From Lunularia cruciata (lineage: Eukaryota > Streptophyta > Marchantiopsida > Lunulariales > Lunulariaceae), in contig OX419762.1 of the NCBI GenBank assembly GCA_948567375.1, forward strand, positions 12,034,001 through 12,098,000: a stretch of 64,000 bases of DNA. Direction: 5' to 3'. A program made the position numbers and the translations under genes. Position 1 is the stretch's first letter, and each line of letters opens with the position of its first letter. The notes under the pieces are model-generated. The model searched no databases and was not told the origin of the DNA. It saw only the letters and a program-made list of their open reading frames with translations. This document shows positions 1 to 11,645 of the stretch, piece by piece.

Positions 1-827
1 GCTATATCGGATCTCCGTTCTTAAATCACCCGCTATATCTCCGCCGGGTTACCCGTCCTGAAGTGGAGTGCTATTGCATGTATTGCTACTTTGATAGCAC
101 CCTTTCATTTTATTAATTTGATGAGTACATTTTTTATTTATTTTTAAGATGAGGTAAAAATCAGCGAAATTTTGCTTCGTATGAAATTTAGAAAATTTCA
201 GATTTAGTTGGACAAGAGGATAAATTTAGGATGCATCCAAGAAAATATAAACGGCGAAATTAACGCGAGATGTTGTCGTGTATATAATGTATGTCTGAAT
301 ATTTGTTAATTCTTACCAGTTAAGAGTTTACCTTCCTTTGCTAGATGGGCTTTAAATTCTAATGAACACTGGACATTTTACCCCCTTTGTAAGTATTATA
401 TATTTTTAAAAGATCTTCTCATAAATGCAAAACAACAATAACAAGTCCAAAAAATCCTTTATGTTCGTACATGGGCCAAGTATATTTATTTTTAATTTTA
501 ACGTATATCATCAAGCATCTTTCTTTTGGGGTTCTATTATTGGTTGTGCTCATTGTTGATGATTTCATATACATGCAAGTTTTCTGGACATGACATGCAC
601 AAATGAAACTCTTGAAAGATAATAAATTTAGGAAACTGAAAATAAAATGTCTCCATATTGGATGAGAATAAAAAGGATAAGTAGAGTGTCTTGTTAAATC
701 AATCCAAACATAGAGAAGTAAATAAGACCCGAATGTGTATTTTCGGCCTGCAGACATTGCAGAGCCTCAACGAGGGATCGTATGACCCCGACTTCAGGGG
801 ACAGGACACTAAACGACAAAGAACCAG
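1..827. other. AT-rich non-coding DNA
   Basis: No gene recognised. Short frames here (419-757 minus, 691-876 plus) have no family signature. Confidence 0.5.
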
Positions 828-1764
828 CCGATTTTATCCTGTCCTAGAGGGTACACTCTTCATCTGCATTAAATAAACTCAAAATAAATAATGTTAAGTT
901 TTGTTTGACTTGCATCACAAAAACTAACGAAAAATATCTTAAATAACTTGAAAGGCACCACAGTATTTCCTAACAGTTTTTGGAAACGACAAAATTCCGT
1001 ATAGTTTTCTTTTTTGAATCTCTTATTATTAGCGGATTTTATCTTGTCCCGGAGGATACACCCTTCATCTCCATTAATAAATTCAAAATATATAATCTTA
1101 GGTTTTTCCTGACTTGCAATGCAAATAAATTGACAAATAACTTAAATAAATAGAAAAGCACCACCCATATTTTCTAACTGTTTCTGGAAATGACAAAACT
1201 CCGTATAGTTGCTTTTTAGTTATCTTACTGGCAGATTTTATCTTGTCCGAGAGGGTGCACCTTTCATTTGCGTTACATAAATTTGAAATATTTAAAAAAT
1301 TTTCCTTGCAATGAAAAATACAATGACAAGTAATTTAAATAATTCAAAAGGCACCACACATATTTATTTTTCTAGAATTTTTTCCATATAATTTCTTTTT
1401 ATAATCTTATTATCAATTTTCTCCAATTTTATCTTGTCCTCGAGTGTATAACCTTCATGTGCATTCCATAATTCAAAATACCTAATGTTCATTTTCGTTT
1501 GACTTGCAAGGAAAAATTTAATGCAAGTAGCTTAAATAAGTTAATATCTCAATATTATCTTGTCAAAGAGGGTATACCCTTCAAGTGCATAACACAAATT
1601 TGAAAATGTAACATTAGTTTTGCTATATATTGTATTAGAAAATATATTATATTATTATCAGATATTTTTTAATGTTTCTAGAAGGTATACATTTCATGTG
1701 CATTACATAAATTCAAAAATATATAAGGGTACATAATGACAAGTAACTCAAATAATTTGAAAGG
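828..1764 (+). repeat. Diverged tandem array, period about 200 bp
   Basis: Six related units can be followed by the recurrent phrase TTTTATCTTGTCC..GAGGGTACACCCTTCAT.TGCATT..AAATTCAAAATA at about 830, 1035, 1233, 1428, 1552 and 1671. The first intervals are about 205, 198 and 195 bp; the last two are about 120 bp, as if those units carry internal deletions. Units also share CTTAAATAA.T.GAAAGGCACCACACATATTT and GACAAAATTCCGTATAG. The array is AT-rich, non-coding and clearly old. Confidence 0.85.
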
Positions 1765-2047
1765 AGAAAAAGCCGACCTCATAGAACACAAGAAGGGTGG
1801 GAAGACCCCATTAAGTAAGAAGAAGGTGACAGCTTAGGAAAAACGAAGGATGGGAAGACCTCATCAACCTTACAAGGGAGAGACAAAAGAGGTAACATGG
1901 GGCTAAGCCCCAATAGAGTCTATATGAGAAATTTGCCCTACCGCACCGAAGATATCAAGATACCACCTAAGATACCTAAGATACACCATCAAGTCGGACA
2001 AGGGAGAGACAAAAGAGGTAGAATGGGGCTAGGCACCATTCTAGGCC
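1765..2047 (+). repeat. Dispersed repeat inserted in the tandem array (copy 1)
   Basis: A 283-bp block unlike the array but related to 11499-11645. Shared phrases include CATAGAACACAAGAAG, ACAAGGGAG.GACAAAAGAG, ATGGGGCTAAGCCCCAATAG and the ATATGA.AAAT.TGCCCTACCGCACC region. A partial internal copy (GACAAGGGAGAGACAAAAG, ATGGGGCTAGGC) follows at 1996-2033. Similar 17-bp sequences flank it: TCAAATAATTTGAAAGG at 1748-1764 and TCAAATACCTTGAAAGG at 2048-2064. The frame 1897-2145 is part of this repeat and not a credible gene. Confidence 0.75.
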
Positions 2048-2160
2048 TCAAATACCTTGAAAGGTACCACACACATTTCTTTTTCCAGAAACGAAGAAAT
2101 TTCCATATGATTTCTTTTTATTATATTTTTATCAGCCTATTTTAACATGTCTTGTTTTGG
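2048..2160 (+). repeat. Detached end of the 200-bp tandem array
   Basis: This segment (TTGAAAGGTACCACACACATTTC..., then ATTTCCATATGATTTCTTTTTATTAT) continues the array unit that stops at 1764. The array has therefore been split by the insertion at 1765-2047. Confidence 0.7.
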
Positions 2161-4560
2161 AAACAACAATATTCCATGCAAATATTTTTATTATCTTATT
2201 ATAGACTTGTCTAGACCAAGTTTATGATTTTGTATTTGACCAAAGTCATCAAAAGATTTAAGAAGAATATACCGCAAATTACAGACTAGTGAATTGGATG
2301 AGAGATTGAAATGCTATAATTCAAGATAAGAACTAGTAAAGTCCTCCGTAAGTGATTTTTTAAAGTTAAGAACTGAAATTCACTATGTGAGTTTGTGGGA
2401 TGTGTTGTAGAAAGTGAGCGTTTGGAAGAGTATTTGTTGATAGTGAAACACTCTTTTTGTATTTTACCCAAAAATCATAAGTGCTTTTATTACGAGCAAT
2501 CTTATGGGAGTGGAAAATTTTGGACAAAGTCAAATTGCATATTAACGCAATAAAGAATTATAGTTTTATCCTTGAATATTAATAAAAGTGAAGTCACGTA
2601 TTTGTTGTTGAGTAAACCAGGAATTGGGATTATTCTCTTGGGTTATATATTATGTTAGTTATCATTTAAAATTGTATACCACCAAATTTGGTAGTACATA
2701 ATTAGCCATTAGTTCTCCTTTAGTTACAGAACTCATATTCATTTTTAAAAGAATTTGAACATGAATATATTTATTACACTGTAGCATATCTGATGTTAGA
2801 TTAATATCACCTGTTATATTGATACAGGTGACTAGGTGTCCAAGGTTTAGATCAAATTCGAAATCTTATATAATGAGAGAAATTTAGTTTATTCAGCTTT
2901 AAAACACTTTTATTTTCTTTATTTTCGAAAATTTTGCTTGTTTCACTCTCTTTCTTTAGCCAAGAAGGGACTTTAAACTATATATAAATTATAGGGAAAA
3001 TTTTCTTCATATATATATATATATATATATATATAATCTTGTTGTTTGTGCACCATCTACCGTGGCAGAAGCAGATCTACAACTAAGTAAGATATGGTAT
3101 GGTGGAATCTGTGCGAAGAGGTAAAGATTCAAATAACTTGGATTTACTTTTGTCAACGTTCACTAACTATCAACTACTATTTGAGTATTTCGGGGATGCA
3201 TGTAGAAGACTATACTTGCTAAAACGTACGAGTTTAAAACATGTTAGGAGAAATCAGAAGCTTCCAAAAAGTATACTGAATACTATTATCATTAAATTCC
3301 CTGTTATACTATCTTTTATTGTATCCCTCGGATTGGTACTTGTATTCGAAAGTCTATGACGGTTGGTATCTGAGTATTTGAAAGGACGTTAACTCTCTTT
3401 CGAAATTACTGACCTTTAATTATTTCATTATTTGTATTCAAATTATTATTCAACTTATTAAATTGGAATTATTAAGTTTTAAAGAAATTCACCGTCGCCT
3501 TCTGAGATAACCTGATGCAAAAAAAAAAGGAAATACAAAAAAACTCCAGACTACAGAAAGTATCTGTAATATATAAAAGTTTAAAGATTGAAATCCATTT
3601 TTTAATGAACTTATTTTATTCATTAACACTCCGATTAAACCTCAAAGTATCCTCTAAAGAAGAAATATTGTAACGTGTCATGTGACCATATTCATCTCTG
3701 GATGAGGCGCTTTTTGTTATATTCAATTACTGGTGGGGACCAGACCTTCTACAGAACCTATGATCCTATTTACCATAGACAGCCAACAATTGTTTGAATT
3801 TCTTATGCAAGAAACTCTAACTTATGTGGCAGTGTTTGAGATATATGGTATGTGGTATGTACGAAGATAAAAATGTTTTAAAAAATGTGCATTGAAGGAA
3901 GGTACTTGAACAAAATTTCATCATCTTACCCTTTATTTTCTTAACCTTACAATTTTTGTTCTTTCTTCCATTATGCTATATAAATTTTTCTCCTAACCTT
4001 GGAAATTTTTTTATGGTCTCTAATGATTGTATTACCGAACAGCACTCATGTGTTGTGTATCATATACCCTTCATAACCTCCTCTTAATTGATTTTCCAAA
4101 CATTTGTATTATTTCAAGCATTCCTGGTAAAGTCGGTGGGGAATGTTGATCTTGTTCCCAAGATTATATAATTCTTTATAATCAAATTAGATACTCAAGT
4201 AGGAATGCAGTGGCAGAATTCTTGGTAGTTTAAGACTATAAGGAGAGGAAGTGGATGGATTTAATCCCTAAGTCTAAGTTGAAAACTTTTGAGTCTAAGA
4301 TATCTTAATCCTCAGTCAATTCACTCTTGAAAAGGATGCACAACACGTATATTACCTATTTCTATTTCTGAAATGCAAGAGAGAAAACTTGATTAACAAA
4401 TAGTTCGTAATTGAGTAAAAATAGTAGGTAACCACACATAAATCTATACAACAATACAAGAAACAAAGTCTGCGTAGAATACAAAAAATGCTATATTAAA
4501 CTGCCCTTACCTTGTTTTGCTGTGAGCGAACAAAATAATCGATTTTCAAGTATCATATTT
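2161..4560. other. AT-rich non-coding DNA with an (AT)n microsatellite at 3009-3035
   Basis: Very AT-rich, with almost no CpG. The only repeat of note is a perfect AT dinucleotide run of about 27 bases. The frames at 2286-2471 (minus) and 3099-3359 (plus) show no recognisable domain. Confidence 0.5.
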
Positions 4561-5650
4561 CTCCCTTGTTTTAATTAATATTCAAGCGTTATAATTCCCC
4601 CGTCCCGCAGACGAGAGGAACGGATATTTGAAGGACAATGTGGAAGATTCGACTGTACCTCTGACGAGAGTTTCGTCGCGGGACTGACTAGTCGCGACTG
4701 GAGGCCACTTGGCCATGATAGGACTACGATTAGTGGGACCCACTGGGTCTGTTGAAAGAACATATTAAATTTAATCTTCGCGGCAGATGGAACTAAACGC
4801 GCAAAACACCGGAGTGCCGTTCGATTTAGACGATGTACGTCGCTGTCTGTCTTTGACCTCTTTCTTTTGCCAGGCTTCTGCCGGCGGTTACGTAACGCGT
4901 TATAAGCCGGGTCCAGCTATACGACCGGACGGCCCGGTAGGCGAGAATAGTTACAGCTTGGTACGGTCTGCGTCCAGCAGAACAATTACCGTAGTCTGGA
5001 AAATGTGTAGAGGTGAGATTTGTGTCTTATGGGTATCAACTTCGGTACTAAATATATGTGACTCCGGCCTTATAAATGAGGTAAATACAGTCATGAAATT
5101 AGTTTTCTACACGGAGAATCTTCATACCACGAGCCTATGCATCAAATTAAATACTTGAGATATTATTTTTTGTTTATGTAAGTAGTGGACCTTTCTGAAG
5201 ATGTCTGTGTATTTACAAAATACACAAATGTACATATAAAAAACACGGTGAACGGTTGCACGCTATTCCCGGCTGCCACTGTCTGGTTTTAGCAGGGGAC
5301 ACAGTTGACTGACTTGGATGTAACTGGACGCACGGAAAGAAGATAACTTGGGGTAGGGAGGCGAACAAAACGGGGTAGAAACTTGGGAACGTGGGATGCG
5401 GCCATCAACGAACTTCAGACCGGGATAGTTCACATCCATGTGAACTGAGATTCTACATGGTTACAACCCGTCGCGAGAGTGGTCCCTCCCGACCAAATGT
5501 CGTCGGAACAGTGACGTCGTTTAGCGTGCGACTAAAAGTACGCGACGGCGCGTATGGCAGAACTAAACCGGAATCTACAGCAGACAACCCAACGCTGAAC
5601 TTGAAGATGAATACATGCAAGCTAATAAATATCCAAGATGGAGTGTAGTG
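4561..5650. other. CpG-rich patches in AT-rich DNA, no gene recognised
   Basis: Two patches (about 4585-5010 and 5235-5600) are dense in CpG while the DNA on both sides is nearly free of it. Frames at 4787-5158 and 5391-5648 (plus) and 5453-5728 (minus) cover them, but the translations match no family I recognise. They may be relics of a gene or element, or unmethylated DNA. Confidence 0.4.
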
Positions 5651-6068
5651 GATGCCTACGAGGTAGCTTGGGGATAACCACCTCAAGAGGATTAACTTTC
5701 TCATCTTTGGATGATACGAAAAGTACAATTCTGTAAATTCTTTTTCCTACTGTGAGAATAACATTTCCCCTTTAAGTTTAGAGCTTGATGGGAAACCTTC
5801 CCTTCCTTTTTGCTATCGTATGTGCGTCATGTTTACTTTTAAGCCCCCTAAGTTCAACTCTCCCAAAACTCGAAACCAAGTAAAGTGAGTGGTTGAGTAT
5901 CGCGTTAGGCCCTGGTCGTAATGATTGATAATGGTATAACAAAGGTCAAATCTTCTATCCATTGGCTATAGATCTCTCTACTGACATTGAGGAGAACCTA
6001 GTTACATCTATAAAATGAAGCTATTTATACACTCCTACAGTGGTATATCATCAAACATGTCCTTATCC

Positions 6069-6098
6069 AGTGATGTATTTAGTTATAAATACATCACT
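6069..6098. repeat. Perfect hairpin, 13-bp stem, 4-base loop
   Basis: AGTGATGTATTTA, loop GTTA, then TAAATACATCACT. It sits at the left edge of the CpG-rich block. Confidence 0.9.
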
Positions 6099-6109
6099 TC
6101 CTCTCCTTG

Positions 6110-7050
6110 GTTGCTGTGGGGAAGAGCACCAACGAATTTGCTAATTGCAACGATTGGTCCTCCTCTTGGAGAACCAAGGGCTGTGTTCCCTGTAACGGGG
6201 AACAATACAAACGCCGTCGCCGGTACGTCTTCTTTTTTCACCAAGTAACCTCCAGGGTAGTACAGTAGGCCTGCTGTTACGACTGGCATTTCGAAGAACC
6301 ACGGTATTCATTACGAATCGCCTTTTCGCCCGCATATTTCGCTTTCTGTAGATTCTCCGCAACTCATAACTACATCGTCGGGGAGAACTGGCCAGGTCTT
6401 CTGAAAACCCGGCCCGTTCTAAATAACCGGGTCTACAGTGGCGAGAATCGCTGTTCTTGTCAGCATATCGGACGGCTTTTGAACGTTAAAGTAGATGGTC
6501 GTGACATCTATATAGCCACGTGGGAAGCATGCGCCTTATGCCGGTTAAACCATGTGGGTCGAATGGTATCCCGGGTTTAAAAATATCCCCGGCGTGCCCA
6601 TTGAACCTTGAGCTCTTCGGTGCAGAATATTGAAACCCGACCAGTATCCAGGAACGCGCCGAACATTGCAACTGATGATGTCCATCCATCTATCCATGCA
6701 GGCGGTAAATACACATGCATGGGACACATCCCAACCTCGTCCACATGGTCTATTAGGTCTCTCCCTTCGGTGTATGGCGGGTTAGTGCCCCATCCTGCGC
6801 TTGGCATTTCCGCGCAACCAGAGCCAGCGAGTGCATCTTTTAACTTCACCCACTTAAAAAGTTAAAAGCGCTAAACCCTGCGTTGCGCAGAACCCCACTC
6901 GCGGGTGAATCGGCCTGCCCCTTTCTTCCATAACCCGTTGTGCTGCAGTCAGAACGTCTTTCTTCCACGTCAATTCACCAAACCTTCTCCCCAAACGACT
7001 CTAACGATCGTGGTTACTAACACCCGTTAGTCTGGTCAACGTGTCACCTG
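6110..7050 (-). other. CpG-rich block with broken minus-strand frames, unidentified
   Basis: The longest minus-strand pieces (6849-6577, and 6362-6141 overlapping 6289-6083 in another frame) have balanced amino-acid composition. Stops and frame changes separate them. This resembles a decayed coding region, but no motif I know is present, so it is not called a pseudogene of any named family. Confidence 0.3.
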
Positions 7051-7133
7051 AGGTCAAATAAAGTTGGAGTCCCCTGATCTAGCGAGTCTCTACTTAACTT
7101 TGTGAGAAAGGAATGAAATAAAGGATATTTTTA

Positions 7134-7169
7134 CATGAGATTCATGATCTAAAGATCATGAATCTCATG
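7134..7169. repeat. Perfect hairpin, 16-bp stem, 4-base loop
   Basis: CATGAGATTCATGATC (7134-7149), loop TAAA, then its exact reverse complement (7154-7169). Confidence 0.92.
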
Positions 7170-7202
7170 ATCATCTGTAGTCTTATCATTTGTGAAGACT
7201 TT

Positions 7203-7246
7203 GGAGGTTTACTTTGATGAGCATCTACTCATCAAAGTAAACCTCC
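7203..7246. repeat. Perfect hairpin, 19-bp stem, 6-base loop
   Basis: GGAGGTTTACTTTGATGAG (7203-7221), loop CATCTA, then its exact reverse complement (7228-7246). It lies only 33 bases after the previous hairpin but has unrelated arms. Confidence 0.92.
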
Positions 7247-8630
7247 CAGCACTTGATGTGTCTGTTTGGGCTTTTAAATTTTCTGCATTTCAATAATTCA
7301 AATGTAAATTATTGCTCTTAATAGAAAGGTTATGTAATTGAATGAAATACTGACGGCTTTTCCATCAAGGCCAAAATTATCTATTTACCTCTCATATTAA
7401 ACTCTTTTTTCGTAAAATTCTTTTCTTGTAGACCAGTTTGAAATAACATTGCTCTTCCATAACCGTAAATCCAAAAATAATTTTCAATGAAGGAGAGTGA
7501 TACTTGTATGCCATTCTCCTCTGGACTATCGGATTCTCTAATGCTAATCTTTGTCAGCTACAGGTGGAAGAAGTATCAATCGTAGAAATACATCCTCCAA
7601 CTCCTCGCATACCAGCATAACTTAAATTTATATGAAAGCAACTTAATGCGGGGGTAAAGCCACAGGAAAGGACTAGCGATAGAAATGACATCCATTCGAC
7701 AATTACGAAGTTTTTTGAGATATTTTTATATTCTAGATTAATATATTAAATGGATCAAAATGGATTAAATGGATTAAACGCTACTATATGGAATATAAAA
7801 TTTTAAGAAAAGGTTTTCAATATAAACATTAAACAATTCGGAGACAAGTTATATGTACAAAGTACTCAACCTACTATGTACAATCTATTAAGTATAATAA
7901 TAATATGTAACTTGTGCTATACAAGAAACAAAATTATTTTTTCCTCTCATTAATTTTCACAAAGAAATGATGAAAATCACTTCATGAATGTAATAAGAAT
8001 CATACCTTCAAGAATCTCTCTTTTCAAGACTCCTACCCAATCTTTGATGCAAATTCCACTATATATTTTGATATCTAACAAATAAAATTTATATTTAGTA
8101 GTAAAAGATAGGATTCATGTATGAATTCAAGTTTTAAATTAAGAAACTTCCTTGATGCTCCTATTAGAAGAGACTACCTATGAATATGTAGTCTCTTCTA
8201 ATACTCAACTTGTTCATGCAAAAGATAACATATATGCAAATTCGATTAACCTTTCCTCTTGATAACTTTTTGATGCTAGAGATATATCGAATATGGAAAT
8301 GAAATTTTATTTTCATAGTAAACATTTTGACGTATTTATGTTTTTGAACTTTGTGTGAACTTTGTATTAAAGAGTGAGGGAAATGGAGATGAATATTAGT
8401 AGCAAAAGACTCTGGGAAACATTAGCGCAATATCTTTCCAAACTTGTCAAATTAATTAGTGAATATCTCAAAAGCACATAATATTCTTCATAATATTCAT
8501 CATAATAAAAGGAAAGAATTCTTGACTTACGAAGAGAGATGATTGAGTTGACCTATATTTTGTAGAAAGCAACGAGAGTTGAATTTAAAGAGAACCATCA
8601 TTTCGATGCATGTGAAAGCCAATATGATGT
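7247..8630. other. AT-rich non-coding DNA around the 8162 hairpin
   Basis: No gene recognised. Short repeats such as GGATCAAAATGGATTAAATGGATTAAA near 7752 are local. Confidence 0.45.
8162..8203. repeat. Perfect hairpin, 16-bp stem, 10-base loop
   Basis: TATTAGAAGAGACTAC (8162-8177), loop of 10 bases, then its exact reverse complement (8188-8203). Confidence 0.92.
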
Positions 8631-8938
8631 CACATCTCCCTCCAATCCTGTAATCGTGAGGAAAGTGGAGCTTTGGACAAATTGGGGGCCGCTCGAGAGC
8701 TGTGATGATGGTCAACGACAATCACGACCTGTTGATAAGACGGAATGTCATTACGGTGCATTTGAGTGTGGCTTTGCTTTCCCTCACAGATGTCCGTCAT
8801 ACGGAGACCAACTTCACGCGCTGCTCGCACGTAGCGCCGTCCACTCGTTGTGTCTTCTGTCGGAGCTTCCGTGCCTGGGAGTCTCACCGAGGTAACACTC
8901 GAGAAGTATGTTCTGTTGACTCGTAGTTCGAACATGAC

Positions 8939-8964
8939 AATGGATTTATTTTTATAAATCCATT
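8939..8964. repeat. Perfect hairpin, 11-bp stem, 4-base loop
   Basis: AATGGATTTAT, loop TTTT, then ATAAATCCATT, located at the border between a CpG-rich patch (about 8630-8905) and AT-rich DNA. Confidence 0.85.
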
Positions 8965-11498
8965 AATAAATGTATATATAATATTTTTAAATTCAAATAA
9001 AATAATTTTAAAAATTAACAATATATGGTCATATTTTAGTCTAAATTATCATTTAAAATTGAATGGCATGCACTTTTAAATATAAAATAGTTTGTACGTA
9101 CCTAAAGGATCTGCTTTACAGTAGTATGCGCTTGTATGTTACAGTTATGTGGACGCAAACGATGCTGCTATCAGTATTACAGGATACAAGTGCATACAAG
9201 TGCAGAAAATTGTAATGTCATTGTACTCTTGTACTCATAAGGGTGCAAATCCAGTTTTCTCCATGGAGTAAACCGTGCAAGATATTGGAATTGATTCTCG
9301 AAGGAGTTTACCACGTTCAAGGAGATGCTAATCTGGAGTCCAAAGGTATTGCCTTTGATGCATTTTTAGACAAAATTTAGAGATGTTTCAGAGTCAACAT
9401 CATAATATTTCCGTCCTATTCGTACAGTAATGTATGAGAATTCGAATAAAATCTCGATGTAAGCTAGGTGGAAGATACGATTTATGAAACTACCAAAGGA
9501 GACATGTACAGATGAAACAATTAGACACAGTTGAAAGGAGGAGGAGTAAATGACCCAACCCATCATTGTACTCAAGTGTCGTCTTGATGTCTAATCTACT
9601 TATGCGAATATGGTGGATGCATAAATTGGCAAGTTATTGCAAGTGAATTTTGACCACAACGAGAAGTCTACAAAACCCTGAAAACCTCCCATAATAATAA
9701 TAATAATAATAATAACTTTATTAATATTAATATTTTTGAATTGAAGTATGAAATCGTGTACTTAATTCAAAACCTTTTTCGTGTTCATTGACAAACAGCT
9801 GCACCAAATTTGGCAAGTTATGCAGTGCAAAGTGACCACCGAAGATGACAAGGTTCATGAACTCCGCAGGCTTTTTCAGAGAGGAAGAATTCATTGTTTA
9901 TTACCATCAACGCGCGTGCATGCATACGACCAGTATCTCAATCATGCTTGAGGATCCAACGTTCACCCCCATTTTATTATGTTATTGTTATTACTTTCAT
10001 TACTGTTGGGATTGACCAGAATGATATACAGGTCTTCCATCCCTGTCATTGGAAGAATTCCTCTCTCACTAGATCACTAGATCTATCGCTCAAGAAGAAG
10101 GAGATATGGCAGATTAGGAGCTAGTGGACTGAGAATTTGACCAGAATAAAGCAAGGATCGGAAATAAATACTTAAGACGTGGGATGAATGCCATGTTATA
10201 AGGTACTACTACTACTACACAGCTTGCTTTCTTTCTTCTTCTTCTTCTTCTAAAGTGAGGATGTAGAAGGCAGCTTTTTGTGTCACTTTTTCCTTCCATA
10301 TCTCAAATGTCCCAGAGGGAGGAACCGTCTTTTCAGAAAAAAATGCCATTATTATGGTGTGTGAATAAAGGAACAACAACAAAGGGTGTTTAACAAGCCT
10401 AACGTGGCGCTATGAATGTATGGTGGAATCAAGCTGCCCCACTTGGGTTCAATAACTCCACATGGGGCCAATAGGAAACGAGGCAAAACAAGTTGATCTT
10501 CCATTGTAGCAAACAAAGACTTATCCTCATTAGAGCCGACTACGTCACCGAGATACTTAAAGTATAAGTTTATAACCATTCTTACGCAGGCCCAGTAAAA
10601 ACAAGTGACCATTTTCATACCTGGATCTGAACTGATGAAGTTTGTCATTTTGTCGAGACTTTGTTTTTTATAGCAGCAGTTTTGTACCACATTATAAATA
10701 GACACACATGAATCACAACATCACTGGTCACCCAATAAGCAAGGCTATCTACCGTGGTCCATGTTTCTGGCCCAAGCCACCAATAGGAGTTTACAACTGT
10801 TCGAGCAGGTACTCATTGTATGGTGTTGTGAATGTTTGTCCTCTAAAATTCTAGACAGAAGCTTCAAGCACGGGATCAACTTCTAATCTAGAGATGAGTC
10901 ACTTCCTAGCACCTCAAATTGATTTTATTTTTTTCAGTGACTTCCTGATCATAGGAGCAAATACGTGTAACAGGTGAGTGGTGTACTAAAATATCTGTAA
11001 TAATGCAGTTTACCTGAAGTGCGATTAGAGTAGGTTATAACTTTAACCTGGACATTGTTCTCTCATAGTTCAGAAAGCCTTCTTGACTCTTGTTACATAT
11101 GGGCAAAGGTTCTCATGAATTATAAAATAGCTATTTAATCTGTCAGACTTGTATAAACAGGGGATAAGCCGGTAAAGATGGAACATAACCTTTTCCACCA
11201 AATCCCCCGTTGGATGAATATCCCCATATTGAAGTAGAGAATTTATCCTTGCTAAGGGAGATGGTTAAGTGAACTTTGATGTTACTACAACACCGAAGGG
11301 AGATTCAACGTAACGGTTGCCTCGGTTAGCTTCGATCGAGGCAAGGCAGGCAAACATATGATTATATGTGGGAACAGTTCTCACTTTTGAAGCTCCTAGA
11401 CCTTAAAGTCAGCCCATGGTGTGAACGAATCTTTTTAGTTTAATACAATAAGATTATTTCTTACCTGAAACCTCCGATTCACTCATCTATTAAAAAAA
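8965..11498. other. Non-coding DNA with microsatellites
   Basis: Contains (ATA)n at 9691-9715, (TAC)n at 10204-10218 and (TTC)n at about 10232-10251. A TATAAATA box-like sequence at 10693-10700 has no ORF after it. The minus frame 10705-10352 has no recognisable domain. Confidence 0.45.
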
Positions 11499-11645
11499 GA
11501 AGGCAACCACATAGAACACAAGAAGAAGGATGGAAAACCCCTCAAACAACACAAGGGAGGGACAAAAGAGATCGAATGGGGCTAAGCCCCAATAGTATAG
11601 ATATGAAAAATCTGCCCTACCGCACCTAAGAGATCGAAGATATGC
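11499..11645 (+). repeat. Dispersed repeat (copy 2)
   Basis: Second copy of the element at 1765-2047, same strand, alignable over about 145 bp. It lacks about 50 bp that in copy 1 looks like a local duplication (two versions of GGATGGGAAGACCTC). The palindrome GGGGCTAAGCCCC is kept exactly. The element's true ends and class are not evident. Confidence 0.8.

Noticed and set aside
1897-2145. 82-codon frame starting MGLSPNRVYMRNLPYR
   Set aside because: It lies in the dispersed repeat and runs into the tandem array; the second copy at 11.58 kb is interrupted by stops.
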